Shown here in pieces: positions 8,188 to 17,013 of a DNA stretch of 64,000 nucleotides. Location of the stretch: positions 2,790,001-2,854,000 of the forward strand of contig OZ244944.1 of assembly GCA_965222335.1 (NCBI GenBank), read 5' to 3'. Each line of letters opens with the position of its first letter. Position 1 is the stretch's first letter. A program made the position numbers and the translations under genes. A model generated the notes under the pieces. It saw only the letters and a list, made by a program, of their open reading frames with translations, made no database searches and had not been told where the DNA came from. The DNA comes from G965222335 sp965222335. Its GTDB lineage: Bacteria > Pseudomonadota > Gammaproteobacteria > Pseudomonadales > Halieaceae.

Positions 8188-9414
8188 TTAGCCGGCGTAT
8201 TTCTGGAACACCAGCGACGCGTTGGTGCCGCCAAAGCCAAAGCTATTGGACATTACCCGCTGCAGGTCGACGTTATCGTGGCGCTGCACGGCGATCGGCA
8301 GGCCCTCGGCTTCAGGGTCCAAGGTTTCGATGTTGGCGGAAGCGGCGATAAAGCCCGCCTGCTGCATGAGCAGGGCGTAAATGGCCTCCTGCACCCCGGC
8401 AGCGCCCAGGGAGTGCCCGGACAGGGACTTGGTCGAGCCGATCACCGGGATGTGATCGCGGTCCTCGTAGGCGCGGCGCACGGCCTTGAGTTCCTGGATA
8501 TCCCCGGCGGGGGTGCTGGTGCCGTGGGCATTGATGTAGTCCACCGGCCCCTCGACCGTGGCCAGGGCCTGTTGCATGCAGCGCTCGGCGCCCTCGCCCG
8601 AGGGCGCGACCATGTCGTAGCCGTCGGAGGTGGCGCCGTAGCCCACCAGTTCGGCGTAGATGTTGGCGCCGCGGGCGAGGGCGTGTTCCAGCTCTTCGAG
8701 CACCAGCATGCCGCCGCCCCCGGCGATGACAAACCCATCGCGATCGGCGTCGTAGGCGCGGGACGCCCGCTCCGGCGTGTCGTTGTACTTGGTGGACAGG
8801 GCGCCCATGGCATCAAACAGGCTGCTCAGGGTCCAGTGCAACTCCTCCCCGCCGCCGGCGAAGACCACGTCCTGCTTGTCCAGCTGGATCTGCTCCATGG
8901 CGTTGCCAATGCAGTGAGCGCTGGTGGAGCAGGCGGAGGAGATGGAGTAATTGATGCCCTTGATCTTGAAGGGCGTGGCGAGGCAGGCAGACACGGTGCT
9001 GCCCATGGTCTGGGTGACCCGGTAGGGCCCCACCCGGCGCAGGCCGCGTTCGCGCAGGATATCAGCGGCCTCGGTCTGGCTCGCGGAACTGGCGCCGCCG
9101 GAGCCCGCGATGATCCCGGTGCGAACGTTGGACACCACGCTCTCGTCCAGCCTGGCATCGGCAATCGCCTGCTGCATGGAGATGTAGGCGTAGGCTGCCG
9201 CGTCGGCCATAAAGCGCAGCTGCTTGCGCTCGATATGTTCGCTGACATCGATTTCGGGGGCGCCGGCGATGTGCGAGCGCATACCCATGTCGATCTGTTC
9301 CTGCCGCGTGTTGATCCCCGAGCGGCCCTCGTGCAGGGCGGCAGTGACGCTTTCGGCGTCGTTGCCCAGGCAGGATACGATCCCCAGTCCGGTGACGACT
9401 ACTCTTCGCTTCAT
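8188..9414 (-). CDS. fabB: Beta-ketoacyl-ACP synthase I (FabB)
   Basis: A 408-residue condensing enzyme that elongates unsaturated acyl-ACP after FabA. It starts MKRRVVVTGLGIVSCLGND and shows the Cys-His-His triad: the nucleophile in ISSACSTSAHC, then INAHGTSTPAGD and SLSGHSLGAAG. The C-terminus has NSFGFGGTNASLVF. ATG 9414 is chosen because it matches the E. coli FabB start (406 residues); the reading frame extends further upstream into fabA. It lies four bases after fabA, forming the classic fabA-fabB unit for anaerobic unsaturated fatty acid synthesis. Confidence 0.97.
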   Translation of the reverse strand: MKRRVVVTGLGIVSCLGNDAESVTAALHEGRSGINTRQEQIDMGMRSHIAGAPEIDVSEHIERKQLRFMADAAAYAYISMQQAIADARLDESVVSNVRTGIIAGSGGASSASQTEAADILRERGLRRVGPYRVTQTMGSTVSACLATPFKIKGINYSISSACSTSAHCIGNAMEQIQLDKQDVVFAGGGEELHWTLSSLFDAMGALSTKYNDTPERASRAYDADRDGFVIAGGGGMLVLEELEHALARGANIYAELVGYGATSDGYDMVAPSGEGAERCMQQALATVEGPVDYINAHGTSTPAGDIQELKAVRRAYEDRDHIPVIGSTKSLSGHSLGAAGVQEAIYALLMQQAGFIAASANIETLDPEAEGLPIAVQRHDNVDLQRVMSNSFGFGGTNASLVFQKYAG

Positions 9415-9418
9415 AAGG

Positions 9419-9934
9419 CTAGAAAGACTCCGTGGAACTGAACAGGCCGACCCGAAGGTCGGCCGCGGTGTAGATTTCGCGGCCGTCGACCGACACGCTG
9501 CCATCGGCAATACCCATTACGAGCTTGCGCTCAATCACCCGCTTCATGTTGATGTGGTACACAACCTTGCTTGCGGTGGGCAGGATCTGGCCGGTGAACT
9601 TGACTTCGCCCGAACCCAGGGCACGACCGCGGCCGGGGTTGCCCCGCCAGCCGAGGAAAAAGCCCACCAGCTGCCACATGGCGTCCAGCCCCAGGCAGCC
9701 CGGCATCACCGGGTCTCCGGGGAAATGACACGCGAAGAACCAGAGGTCCGGGTGAATATCCAGCTCGGCGATGATCTCGCCCTTGCCGTGGCTGCCCCCC
9801 TCGGAACTGATGTGGGTAATGCGGTCCAGCATCAGCATGTTGTCAGTGGGCAGTTGGGCATTGCCCGGGCCAAACAGGTCGCCGTGCCCGCAGGCGACGA
9901 GTTCCTCTTTGGCGTAAGCGTTTTTTCCGGTCAT
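9419..9934 (-). CDS. fabA: Beta-hydroxydecanoyl-ACP dehydratase/isomerase (FabA)
   Basis: A 171-residue hotdog-fold enzyme that dehydrates 3-hydroxydecanoyl-ACP and isomerises the trans-2 bond to cis-3, the branch point to unsaturated fatty acids. The catalytic His is in FFACHFPGDPVMPG and the catalytic Asp in GCLGLDAMWQLVGFF, both as in E. coli FabA (172 residues). The start at ATG 9934 (MTGKNAYAKEEL) fits the family; a longer frame upstream is spurious. fabB follows after four bases. A minus-strand promoter is predicted at 10029-10056. Confidence 0.97.
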   Translation of the reverse strand: MTGKNAYAKEELVACGHGDLFGPGNAQLPTDNMLMLDRITHISSEGGSHGKGEIIAELDIHPDLWFFACHFPGDPVMPGCLGLDAMWQLVGFFLGWRGNPGRGRALGSGEVKFTGQILPTASKVVYHINMKRVIERKLVMGIADGSVSVDGREIYTAADLRVGLFSSTESF

Positions 9935-10028
9935 AGGGTGTCCAGTCAGGCCCGCGCGGGGCATAGGCGCCCCCTGTGGATGGGCGGTGGAGACCACCGG
10001 CCGGGACGTGTTAGTTGTGAGCGTGATC

Positions 10029-10056
10029 ATTCTAATGCCTGCGGCCCACAAGTCCA
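10029..10056 (-). promoter_or_regulatory. Predicted promoter of fabA-fabB
   Basis: On the minus strand TGGACT (10056-10051), a 16-base spacer and TAGAAT (10034-10029) form a sigma-70-like promoter about 95 bases before the fabA start codon. Visual call only. Confidence 0.35.
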
Positions 10057-10061
10057 GCGTC

Positions 10062-10105
10062 GGGGCGCCCGGCTTAGGGGCGCCCGGCCAGGGGCGCCCG
10101 GCGCA
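10062..10105. repeat. Three tandem copies of a 14-15-bp GC-rich unit
   Basis: GGGGCGCCCGGC followed by two or three variable bases (TTA, CA, GCA) occurs three times in a row, with a decayed fourth copy starting at 10106. The GGGGCGCCCGG core resembles the arrays at 4821-4884 and 60020-60075. Confidence 0.85.
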
Positions 10106-10239
10106 GGGGCACCTGTATGCGGGTGGCTCCCCGGGGGTGCGATCAGCTAACATAACAATGCTCGCGGAATTCCGGCGCGATAATTGCTTGCGTAACAACG
10201 AGCACCGGTCCCGGGAGGCATTCATTAACAGGAATCATC

Positions 10240-11673
10240 ATGCTAGTACCCGTCTTACTGTCTGGTGGCGTCGGCAGCCGCTTGTGGCCCGTGTCGCGGG
10301 AATTGCATCCCAAGCAGCTCCTGCCCCTGGCCGGGGAGTTCTCGATGCTGCAGGACACGCTCCTGCGCACTGGTGGCTTGCAGGCCGCGGACCCGGTCGT
10401 GGTCTGTAACGAGGAGCACCGGTTCCTGGTGGCCGAGCAGATGCGCCAGGTCGGGGCAAAGCCCCAGGCGCTGATCCTGGAGCCGGCGGGGCGCAACACG
10501 GCGCCGGCCCTGGCCCTGGCGGCGCTGCAGCTCAGCCAGGAGAAACCGGAGGCGGTGATGCTGGTGCTGCCGGCGGATCACCTGGTGCAGGCTGCCGAGG
10601 CGTTTGTGACCGCGGTGCAGCGAGCGCTGCCCCTGGCAGAGGCCGGGCGCGTGATGACATTCGGGGTGGTCCCCACCAGTGCCGAGACCGGCTATGGGTA
10701 TATCGCCTGCGGCGCGGCGGAGGCTGAGGGCGTGTATGCAGTGCAGCGCTTTGTCGAAAAGCCGGACCGGGACATCGCGGAGGGCTACCTCGCCAGCGGT
10801 GACTACCTGTGGAACTCGGGCATGTTCCTGGTGCGGGCGGATACCTATCTTGAGGAACTCGCCCGCTATGCCCCGGCGATGCTGGAGGCCTGCACCGAAG
10901 CCATGCGCGACGCTGCCCCGGACCTCGATTTTGTGCGGCCCCAGGGGGCGGCCTTTCTGGCATCCCCGGCGGACAGCATCGATTATGCGGTCATGGAACA
11001 TACCGATCGCGGCGGCGTGGTCGCCCTGGACTGCGGCTGGTCGGATATCGGCGCCTGGTCGGCGTTGTGGGAAGTCGCCGAGCAGGACGCCCAGGGCAAT
11101 GCCCGCTTCGGTGATACCCTGCTGGACAACTGCCGCGACAGCTACTTCCGCAGCGAATCCCGCCTGGTGGCGGCGACCGGGGTGTCGGACCTGGTGGTGG
11201 TAGAGACCGCGGATGCGGTACTGGTCGCCGACCGCCGTCAGGTGCAGGACGTGAAACGCCTGGTGCAGGCCCTGAAGCAGCAGCAGCGTCCCGAGGCGGA
11301 GTTGCACGCTCGCGTGTACCGCCCCTGGGGCTCCTACGAGTCCCTGGTGGCGGGGGACCGTTTCCAGGTGAAGCGCATCATCGTGAACCCGGGGCAGAAG
11401 CTGTCACTGCAAATGCACCATCACAGGGCAGAGCACTGGGTCGTGGTGCAGGGCACCGCGGAGGTGACCTGCGAGGACCGGGTATTCACCCTGGGAGAGG
11501 ATGAGTCCACCTATATTCCCCTGGGCCACAAGCATCGCCTGGCCAACCCGGGGCGCATCCCGCTGGAGCTGATTGAAGTGCAGTCCGGTGCCTACCTGGG
11601 CGAGGATGATATCGTGCGGTTCGAGGACGTCTACGGCCGTGGCAACGCAAATAACGAGGAGAATACCCCATGA
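10240..11673 (+). CDS. Mannose-1-phosphate guanylyltransferase / mannose-6-phosphate isomerase
   Basis: A 477-residue type II bifunctional enzyme (AlgA/ManC/XanB type) that makes GDP-mannose and, through its C-terminal cupin, can interconvert fructose-6-P and mannose-6-P. The N-terminus has the pyrophosphorylase signature LSGGVGSRLWPVSRELHPKQ, followed by FVEKPDRDIAEGYL and WNSGMFLVRAD. The cupin part shows RPWGSYESL, HHHRAEHWVVV and ESTYIPLGHKHRLANPG. The stop overlaps galU by four bases. It heads a three-gene operon with galU and a phosphomannomutase that supplies GDP-mannose and UDP-glucose for polysaccharide. No glycosyltransferase genes are adjacent, so the polymer is not identified. Confidence 0.93.
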   Translation: MLVPVLLSGGVGSRLWPVSRELHPKQLLPLAGEFSMLQDTLLRTGGLQAADPVVVCNEEHRFLVAEQMRQVGAKPQALILEPAGRNTAPALALAALQLSQEKPEAVMLVLPADHLVQAAEAFVTAVQRALPLAEAGRVMTFGVVPTSAETGYGYIACGAAEAEGVYAVQRFVEKPDRDIAEGYLASGDYLWNSGMFLVRADTYLEELARYAPAMLEACTEAMRDAAPDLDFVRPQGAAFLASPADSIDYAVMEHTDRGGVVALDCGWSDIGAWSALWEVAEQDAQGNARFGDTLLDNCRDSYFRSESRLVAATGVSDLVVVETADAVLVADRRQVQDVKRLVQALKQQQRPEAELHARVYRPWGSYESLVAGDRFQVKRIIVNPGQKLSLQMHHHRAEHWVVVQGTAEVTCEDRVFTLGEDESTYIPLGHKHRLANPGRIPLELIEVQSGAYLGEDDIVRFEDVYGRGNANNEENTP

Positions 11674-12497
11674 TCAAGAAGTGCCTGTTTCCGGTGGCCG
11701 GCTACGGCACCCGCTTCCTGCCCGCAACCAAGAGCATGCCCAAGGAAATGCTGCCGATCGTCAACAAGCCGCTGGTGCAGTACGGGGTGGAGGAGGCGAT
11801 CGAGGCGGGCATGACCACCTGCGCCCTGGTCACCGGCCGTGGCAAGCGTTCCATCGCCGATCATTTCGATATCAGCTTCGAACTGGAACAGCAGATTTCC
11901 GGAACCGGCAAGGAGAAATACCTGGAGAGCATACGCAACGTGCTCAACAAGGGGGTATTCACCATGGTGCGGCAGCGGGAAATGCGCGGGCTCGGCCACG
12001 CCATCCTCACCGGTGAGGCGCTGATCGGCAGCGAGCCTTTCGGCGTGATTCTCTCGGATGACCTGTGCCTCAATGACGGCATGGGCGTCCTCAGCCAGAT
12101 GGCCGAGCTGTACCGCCAGTTCCGCTGTTCGATCGTGGCGATCCAGGAAGTGCCGATGGAAGAGGTGCACAAGTACGGCGTGATCGCCGGCGAGTCCCTC
12201 AAGGACGGTATCTACCGGGTCGACGAGATGGTGGAGAAGCCCGATGCGGGCGACGCCCCCTCCAATCTGGCGATTATCGGCCGCTACATCCTGACCCCGG
12301 ACATCTTCGATATCCTGCGGGAAACACCCCCCGGTACCAACGGTGAGGTGCAGCTAACCGATGCGTTGCAGACCCAGGCGCGCCAGGGCTGCGTGATGGC
12401 CTACAAGTTCAAGGGCCGGCGTTTCGACTGCGGCAGCGTGCCGGGCTTCGTCGAGGCCACCAACTTCGTGTACGAGAACTACTACACCCAGGACTAG
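11670..12497 (+). CDS. galU: UTP-glucose-1-phosphate uridylyltransferase
   Basis: A 275-residue GalU, which makes UDP-glucose from UTP and glucose-1-P for envelope polysaccharides. The nucleotide-binding signature is FPVAGYGTRFLPATKSMPKE, followed by VQYGVEEA, the loop LSDDLCLNDG, YGVIAGE, and the C-terminal KGRRFDCGSVPGFVEATN. Length agrees with pseudomonad GalU (279). The start overlaps the upstream gene as ATGA and the downstream phosphomannomutase begins 11 bases after the stop, so the three genes look like one transcript. Confidence 0.95.
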   Translation: MIKKCLFPVAGYGTRFLPATKSMPKEMLPIVNKPLVQYGVEEAIEAGMTTCALVTGRGKRSIADHFDISFELEQQISGTGKEKYLESIRNVLNKGVFTMVRQREMRGLGHAILTGEALIGSEPFGVILSDDLCLNDGMGVLSQMAELYRQFRCSIVAIQEVPMEEVHKYGVIAGESLKDGIYRVDEMVEKPDAGDAPSNLAIIGRYILTPDIFDILRETPPGTNGEVQLTDALQTQARQGCVMAYKFKGRRFDCGSVPGFVEATNFVYENYYTQD

Positions 12498-12507
12498 GGA
12501 GCGCCGC

Positions 12508-13857
12508 GTGGAGAAGATCACCTGTTTCAAGGCCTATGACGTCCGCGGCCGTATCCCCGACCAGCTCAATGAAGACATCGCCCGGCGCATCGGCCGGGCC
12601 TACGCCGAGGTGGTCAAGCCCCGGCAGGTGGTGGTGGGCCACGACATCCGCCTGACGTCGGCGGCGATCAAGGCGGCCCTGACCCAGGGTCTGCTGGAGC
12701 AGGGGGTGGATGTCTACGACATCGGCCTCAGCGGCACCGAGGAGATCTACTTCGCCACCTCCCACGCGGGGATGGACGGCGGTATCGCGGTCACCGCCAG
12801 CCACAATCCCAAGGATTACAACGGGATGAAGTTCGTGCGCGAGGAATCGCGGCCAATCTCGGGCGACACCGGGCTGTTTGACATCCAGGCCCTGGCGGAA
12901 GAGAACGCTTTTACCGCCGCAGATACTCCGGGGCAATTACATCCGCTGGACACTGACGCCGCCTACATCGAGCACCTGCTCGGCTACGTCGACGTGGGCG
13001 CGCTGGCCCCCCTGAAAATCGTGGTCGATGCCGGCAATGGCGGCGCCGGGCGCATTGTCGACCTGCTGGAGCCGCACCTGCCCTTCGAGTTTATCAAGCT
13101 GCATCACCAGCCCGACGGCAACTTTCCCAACGGCGTGCCCAATCCGCTGCTGGAGGAGAACCGGGCCGTGACCATCGCCGCGGTGCGCGCGCACGGCGCC
13201 GATCTCGGTATCGCCTGGGACGGGGACTTCGACCGCTGCTTCTTTTTCGATGAGCGGGGCGACTTCGTGGAGGGCTACTACCTGGTGGGCCTACTGGCGG
13301 AGGCTTTTCTCTCCCGGGAACCGGGTGCCGGGATCGTGCACGACCCGCGCCTGACCTGGAACACAGTGGCAATCACCGAGGCCGGCGGCGGCCGCGCAAT
13401 CCAGAGCAAGACCGGCCACGCCTTTATCAAGGAGCGCATGCGCCTGGAGAACGCGGTCTACGGTGGCGAGATGAGTGCCCATCATTACTTCCGCGACTTC
13501 GCCTTCTGCGACAGCGGCATGATTCCCTGGCTGCTGGTCGCGGGCCTGGTGAGCGAGCGGGGCCAGCACCTGTCGGCCATGGTCGAGGCCTGCCAGGCGG
13601 CCTACCCCTGCAGCGGCGAAATCAATCGCACCATCGAAGATCCGGCAGCGGTGCTGGCGGCGGTGGAGGCGCACTACGCGGCCCAGGCCCAGAGTGTGGA
13701 AAAGGTGGATGGCCTCAGCGTTGCCTTCAGTGACTGGCGCTTTAACCTGCGCATGTCCAATACCGAGCCGGTGGTGCGCCTTAACGTGGAGAGCCGCGGC
13801 GACGCCGCGCTGATGCGTGAGAAGACCGCGGAGCTACTGCAGCTGGTGGGTGGCTGA
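12508..13857 (+). CDS. Phosphomannomutase (CpsG/ManB type)
   Basis: A 449-residue alpha-D-phosphohexomutase that converts mannose-6-P to mannose-1-P. The phosphoserine loop is VTASHNPKDYNGMKF, the Mg2+-binding loop is WDGDFDRCFFF, the sugar-binding loop is YGGEMSAHHYFRD, and the phosphate-binding loop is RMSNTEPVVRLNVES. It starts at GTG 12508 after a GGAG ribosome binding site. As third gene of the operon it provides the substrate for the first. A pseudomonad-AlgC-like dual phosphoglucomutase activity is possible but not visible. An 8-bp hairpin (GGTGGCTG / CAGCCACC, 13849-13868) overlaps its stop codon. Confidence 0.93.
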   Translation: MEKITCFKAYDVRGRIPDQLNEDIARRIGRAYAEVVKPRQVVVGHDIRLTSAAIKAALTQGLLEQGVDVYDIGLSGTEEIYFATSHAGMDGGIAVTASHNPKDYNGMKFVREESRPISGDTGLFDIQALAEENAFTAADTPGQLHPLDTDAAYIEHLLGYVDVGALAPLKIVVDAGNGGAGRIVDLLEPHLPFEFIKLHHQPDGNFPNGVPNPLLEENRAVTIAAVRAHGADLGIAWDGDFDRCFFFDERGDFVEGYYLVGLLAEAFLSREPGAGIVHDPRLTWNTVAITEAGGGRAIQSKTGHAFIKERMRLENAVYGGEMSAHHYFRDFAFCDSGMIPWLLVAGLVSERGQHLSAMVEACQAAYPCSGEINRTIEDPAAVLAAVEAHYAAQAQSVEKVDGLSVAFSDWRFNLRMSNTEPVVRLNVESRGDAALMREKTAELLQLVGG

Positions 13858-13880
13858 AGCCAGCCACCACGACTCACACC

Positions 13881-14579
13881 CTAGAAGCTGAGACTGACAC
13901 CCATCAGGAACTGGGTGGTCGTGGCATCCTCGCCCTCGGCTTCGAGGTAGTCTTCGGTGGTGCCGTAGGCCTTGCCCCAGATCACGCCCACCTAGGTGGC
14001 GATGCCGTCGGTCCACTCGTAGCCCAGGCGTGCGGCGAGCTCCAGGGTCGACAGGCCCGAGCCACGACCGGATTCAGGCATGTCCTGGCCGTAGAAGTCT
14101 GCCCGCATCTCCGGGACCAGGTACCAGTTCGCGCCGGGTTCAAAACCGCGCTCGACCTCCAGGCGGAAAGCGCTGTCGCCTCCCGAGGCATAGTAGCTGC
14201 TGCCCGCCACCGCAATCGCGCCCGGCAGTTCACCGTCAACGCCCAGCAGAGCCCAGTCCTTGTCCGGCTCGGGCTTGAGGTCTCCGCGCCAGCCGGCATT
14301 GAGGTTCCAGCCGCTGTCGGTGGCGTAGCTGTAGTATCCCAGCAACTCGTGGCCACCGAGATCCCCCAGTGCATGGTCACCCTCGGAGACCATCCACAGG
14401 CTGTGCTGGTCCATCCCGACCGTGGCGGCGACGCTCCAGGCGATCGGATCGTCGGAATCCTCGGTCCAGCGATGCTCCATCTCGTCGACCATGATGGCAC
14501 CCTGGACGCCGTCATCATTGCCGTGGGCGAGTGCGGAAACCAGGGTTAAAGCGGAAATGGCGGCAATTCGATAGTGCAT
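13881..14579 (-). pseudogene. CopB-family outer-membrane copper protein, interrupted by an in-frame amber codon
   Basis: The frame from ATG 14579 encodes a signal peptide (ending near ALAHG) and a beta-barrel resembling the plasmid-type copper resistance protein CopB. A TAG at 13994-13992 stops translation after 195 residues. The same frame then continues for 36 codons to a second TAG at 13881, encoding VGVIWGKAYG ... EGEDATTTQFLMGVSLSF. This matches the conserved CopB C-terminus, where the interrupted position is normally aromatic (an APYIGV-like segment) and the last residue is Phe. The truncated form would lose the C-terminal barrel strands and the terminal Phe used by the BAM complex. It may be a recent pseudogene, a sequencing error or a suppressed stop. 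Metal genes copC-copD lie 2.4 kb away. Confidence 0.8.
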
Positions 14580-14606
14580 GAGAGATCCTGTAGTCTTTTC
14601 CGGTCA

Positions 14607-15497
14607 CTAGCCCAAGGCCTGCGAGACCAGCGCGTAAGTGTGAAAGTCAGAGGTTCGGGTCATCGTCGGGGCACGGTTCTGCATGGCAGTGGGTCGGTCA
14701 ACCGGTGGCAGCCCAATTTCATCCAGCCAGCCTGCCAGCGCGCCGGCGCGGGGCGGGATGTCGATCCGGCAAAAGCCCTGCTGGGCAGCCAGCAGGTGAG
14801 AAAGTAGAAGCTTGGCGTCTGCCTGGCAGGATGCTACCACCGGCCCGATGACACGCCCCAAGCCCGCATCGCGGGCTATCGCGAAGCCGGAGAAATGACC
14901 CGAGCGCTCCAGTACCATGCATTCGCCCTGCGAGAGCAGGTTCTGTAGCAACTCGCCCCGCTCAGCGCCAAAGGCTCCATGGTCCAGCCGGCAGATGTTT
15001 GCCTTGTCCGCAGGGCGGGCGTGGCGAACACGCTCTCCCGGCGCGGTGTCCAAAGGCTCGACTTTGCCCAGGGGCGCTTGACGCTGCTCCACCGGGCCGA
15101 AGGGTTGGAAGCCCAGGCGCCGGTACAGCGAATAACCCGCTGCCGTCGAGACCAGGCGCACCGTCCTTTCTTGCAGTGCATCCAGGGCCGCCTGTACCAG
15201 TTTTTTCCCAAGCCCCCGGCCCTGGCAACGGCGATCGACCACGATGTAGCCCATGGTCGCCAGTGTGTCGCCGTACTCCCACCAGATCAGGGTGCCCAGC
15301 AACTCACCGGAGGCACCCTCCAGCGCCAGGCCGTGACCTAGTTCGAGGTGAAAAGTCCAGTCGGAGTGGCTGTGTGGCCAGCCCTCGGCGCGTGTCAGCT
15401 CTACCGCCCGGTCTAGGTCGGCCGGGCGCAGCTGGCGCAGCCTTGCGTTTTGCTGGTCCGTGTCCACTGGTTCGGTGTTTAGAAGTACTTGACCCAT
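14607..15497 (-). CDS. GNAT-family acetyltransferase with two GNAT-type domains
   Basis: A 296-residue protein. The N-terminal domain (about residues 15-150) is a GCN5-related acetyltransferase: the acetyl-CoA pyrophosphate loop reads RRCQGRGLGKKLV, preceded by the beta-4 strand GYIVVD. The C-terminal half (from about 165) resembles the second, degenerate acetyltransferase domain (Acetyltransf_18 type) found in fused bacterial GNATs. ATG 15497 (MGQVLLNTEP) is my start choice; it overlaps the end of the membrane acyltransferase gene by 19 bases, suggesting cotranscription. The acceptor substrate is unknown. Confidence 0.85.
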   Translation of the reverse strand: MGQVLLNTEPVDTDQQNARLRQLRPADLDRAVELTRAEGWPHSHSDWTFHLELGHGLALEGASGELLGTLIWWEYGDTLATMGYIVVDRRCQGRGLGKKLVQAALDALQERTVRLVSTAAGYSLYRRLGFQPFGPVEQRQAPLGKVEPLDTAPGERVRHARPADKANICRLDHGAFGAERGELLQNLLSQGECMVLERSGHFSGFAIARDAGLGRVIGPVVASCQADAKLLLSHLLAAQQGFCRIDIPPRAGALAGWLDEIGLPPVDRPTAMQNRAPTMTRTSDFHTYALVSQALG

Positions 15498-16666
15498 GCC
15501 ATGCTCGTGCTGTGTTTGAATCGGGCGAAGGCGCGCGTGGGGTAGTACAGCGCCACCATCAGTAATACGGTAATGGCCCATATCTGCCACACTGAACTCA
15601 GGGCGAAGAGGTCTCCCTCGTTGGGACCGACCGTGGCCAGGACGATGCGGTAGCTGATCAGCAGCACGTAGAGGTGAACGATGTAGATAAACATCGGTGC
15701 GGAGCCAAAGACCTCCATTGCGTCCATGAACTTGTTGGACAAGGCTTCAAACCAGGCCAGCAGCAGGAGGGCGGCGCCGATGGTCATCAGCACGAAGTTC
15801 AGTGACGGCGGATACTTGGTGAAATTGATAAAGTCCATCACGGTCAGCATCAGGGTTTCCTGGGACTGCCAGGGCAGGGTTTCGCCGTAGATATTGAAGC
15901 CGCGCAGCACCAGCATAAGCCCCCAGCATCCCAGGCCCAGTGCAATCAGCAATTTGCGGCGGGAGATGGCATCCATAGTCCGGGCGTACAGTGGCCCCGC
16001 ACAGTAACCGAGCAGAATGACGCCGATCCAGGGCAGCACCGGGTAGCTGGCCTTGATGCGTACGGCGCCATCAAAAATTACGCCCCGGTCGTGTAGGATC
16101 GCCCAGAGCGTGTAGCCGGTCTCGCCCGGGGCAAAGGAGATGGGTGACAGCAGATTGTGCCCAAACACAATGATGAAACCGAGAAGTCCGATGCTCCAGT
16201 AGGGCAGCTTCACCAGCACCGACAGCGCAATCATGCTGATACCGATGGCCCAGATGACCTGCAGGAAGATGGTGTCGAAGTTCCCAAACCACGAGAAGTT
16301 AACCAGGGTAACCTCGATCAGGACGAGGAAAAGGCCACGCTTGAACAGGAAGTTGCTCGGAGAACGAATACCACCGCGCGCAGGGTGTGCGTAAAGCCAG
16401 GCGGACAGTCCGGTCAGGAACACAAAGGTGGGCGCGCACAGGTGCGCCGTGATTCGGGTAAAGAAAAGCGCGGGGGAGGTGCTATCGAGATCCATGGGAT
16501 CCGACACGTTAAGGTGGTAGAAGAAGCGCTCCCTCACATGATCGACCGCCATCAGCAGGATTACGAGGCCGCGCATGATGTCAATGGACGCGATACGCGA
16601 CTTGGTCACGGCGTCCGTTGATGCCGCCGTGGCTTGGCTGACTTGAGAAGAGGCTGTAGCGCTCAT
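15479..16666 (-). CDS. DUF1624 / heparan-alpha-glucosaminide N-acetyltransferase-like membrane protein
   Basis: A 395-residue integral membrane protein with about ten hydrophobic segments. The N-terminal signature is SRIASIDIMRGLVILLMAVDHVRERFF, shown here as its core RGLVILLMAVDHVR, with a conserved His in the first membrane helix; ITAHLCAPTFVFLTG follows. This matches the HGSNAT-catalytic/DUF1624 family, related to eukaryotic lysosomal enzymes that move acetyl groups across a membrane onto sugars. The bacterial substrate is not known. A soluble GNAT gene overlaps its 3' end, so the pair might together acetylate an envelope component (inference). Confidence 0.88.
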   Translation of the reverse strand: MSATASSQVSQATAASTDAVTKSRIASIDIMRGLVILLMAVDHVRERFFYHLNVSDPMDLDSTSPALFFTRITAHLCAPTFVFLTGLSAWLYAHPARGGIRSPSNFLFKRGLFLVLIEVTLVNFSWFGNFDTIFLQVIWAIGISMIALSVLVKLPYWSIGLLGFIIVFGHNLLSPISFAPGETGYTLWAILHDRGVIFDGAVRIKASYPVLPWIGVILLGYCAGPLYARTMDAISRRKLLIALGLGCWGLMLVLRGFNIYGETLPWQSQETLMLTVMDFINFTKYPPSLNFVLMTIGAALLLLAWFEALSNKFMDAMEVFGSAPMFIYIVHLYVLLISYRIVLATVGPNEGDLFALSSVWQIWAITVLLMVALYYPTRAFARFKHSTSMAWVKYF

Positions 16667-17013
16667 CGTGATTTCTCCCGCAGTAGGGTTATTCTTGTCC
16701 GAAACTGAACTCTAGGTTAACGCTGGTAGTGGCAAAATATATGCCGTTTTCCCCTAATGAAGGCGGTTTTTTTGCTTTGCTGCTCCCAGTCTTGAAATTA
16801 TGTGCTGCTGGCATTGGCTGACTGCCCTGGCTTATTTCTTGCCGTCGGAAGCGCGAAAATCAGCAGAATGTTGCTTGTGCCGGGGGTATTGCCACATCCC
16901 CTTGGTACAGGCTCAATTATGCTTATATGAGGACGGCACCTGTTTGATTCCGCGGAGACTATCGCTGAGTACTCGTGCCGAGTGGTTCTCTTATATGAAA
17001 GGATGGAAGCGCC
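16667..17013. other. Divergent intergenic region acyltransferase / copC
   Basis: 347 bases without a supportable gene. For copC, a candidate promoter TTGGTA - 16 bases - TATATG lies around 16911-16938. A degenerate palindrome GGCAAAATATATGCC lies at 16732-16746. No CueR- or CopR-type operator is recognisable. AAAGGATGG just before 17014 is the copC ribosome binding site. Confidence 0.5.

Larger units (their letters stand above)
9935..10239. other. Divergent intergenic region fabA / mannose-1-P guanylyltransferase
   Basis: This 305-base gap holds no credible gene. It contains the predicted fabA promoter (10029-10056, minus strand), a GC-rich short tandem repeat (10062-10105) and the upstream region of the sugar-nucleotide operon, where a GATAAT -10-like element lies at 10179-10184 with no good -35. 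I see no FabR-, FadR- or DesT-type palindrome. Confidence 0.6.

Noticed and set aside
10010..10040. FabR/DesT-type operator upstream of fabA
   Set aside because: TGAGCGTGATCA resembles half of such a site, but the second half-site is missing.
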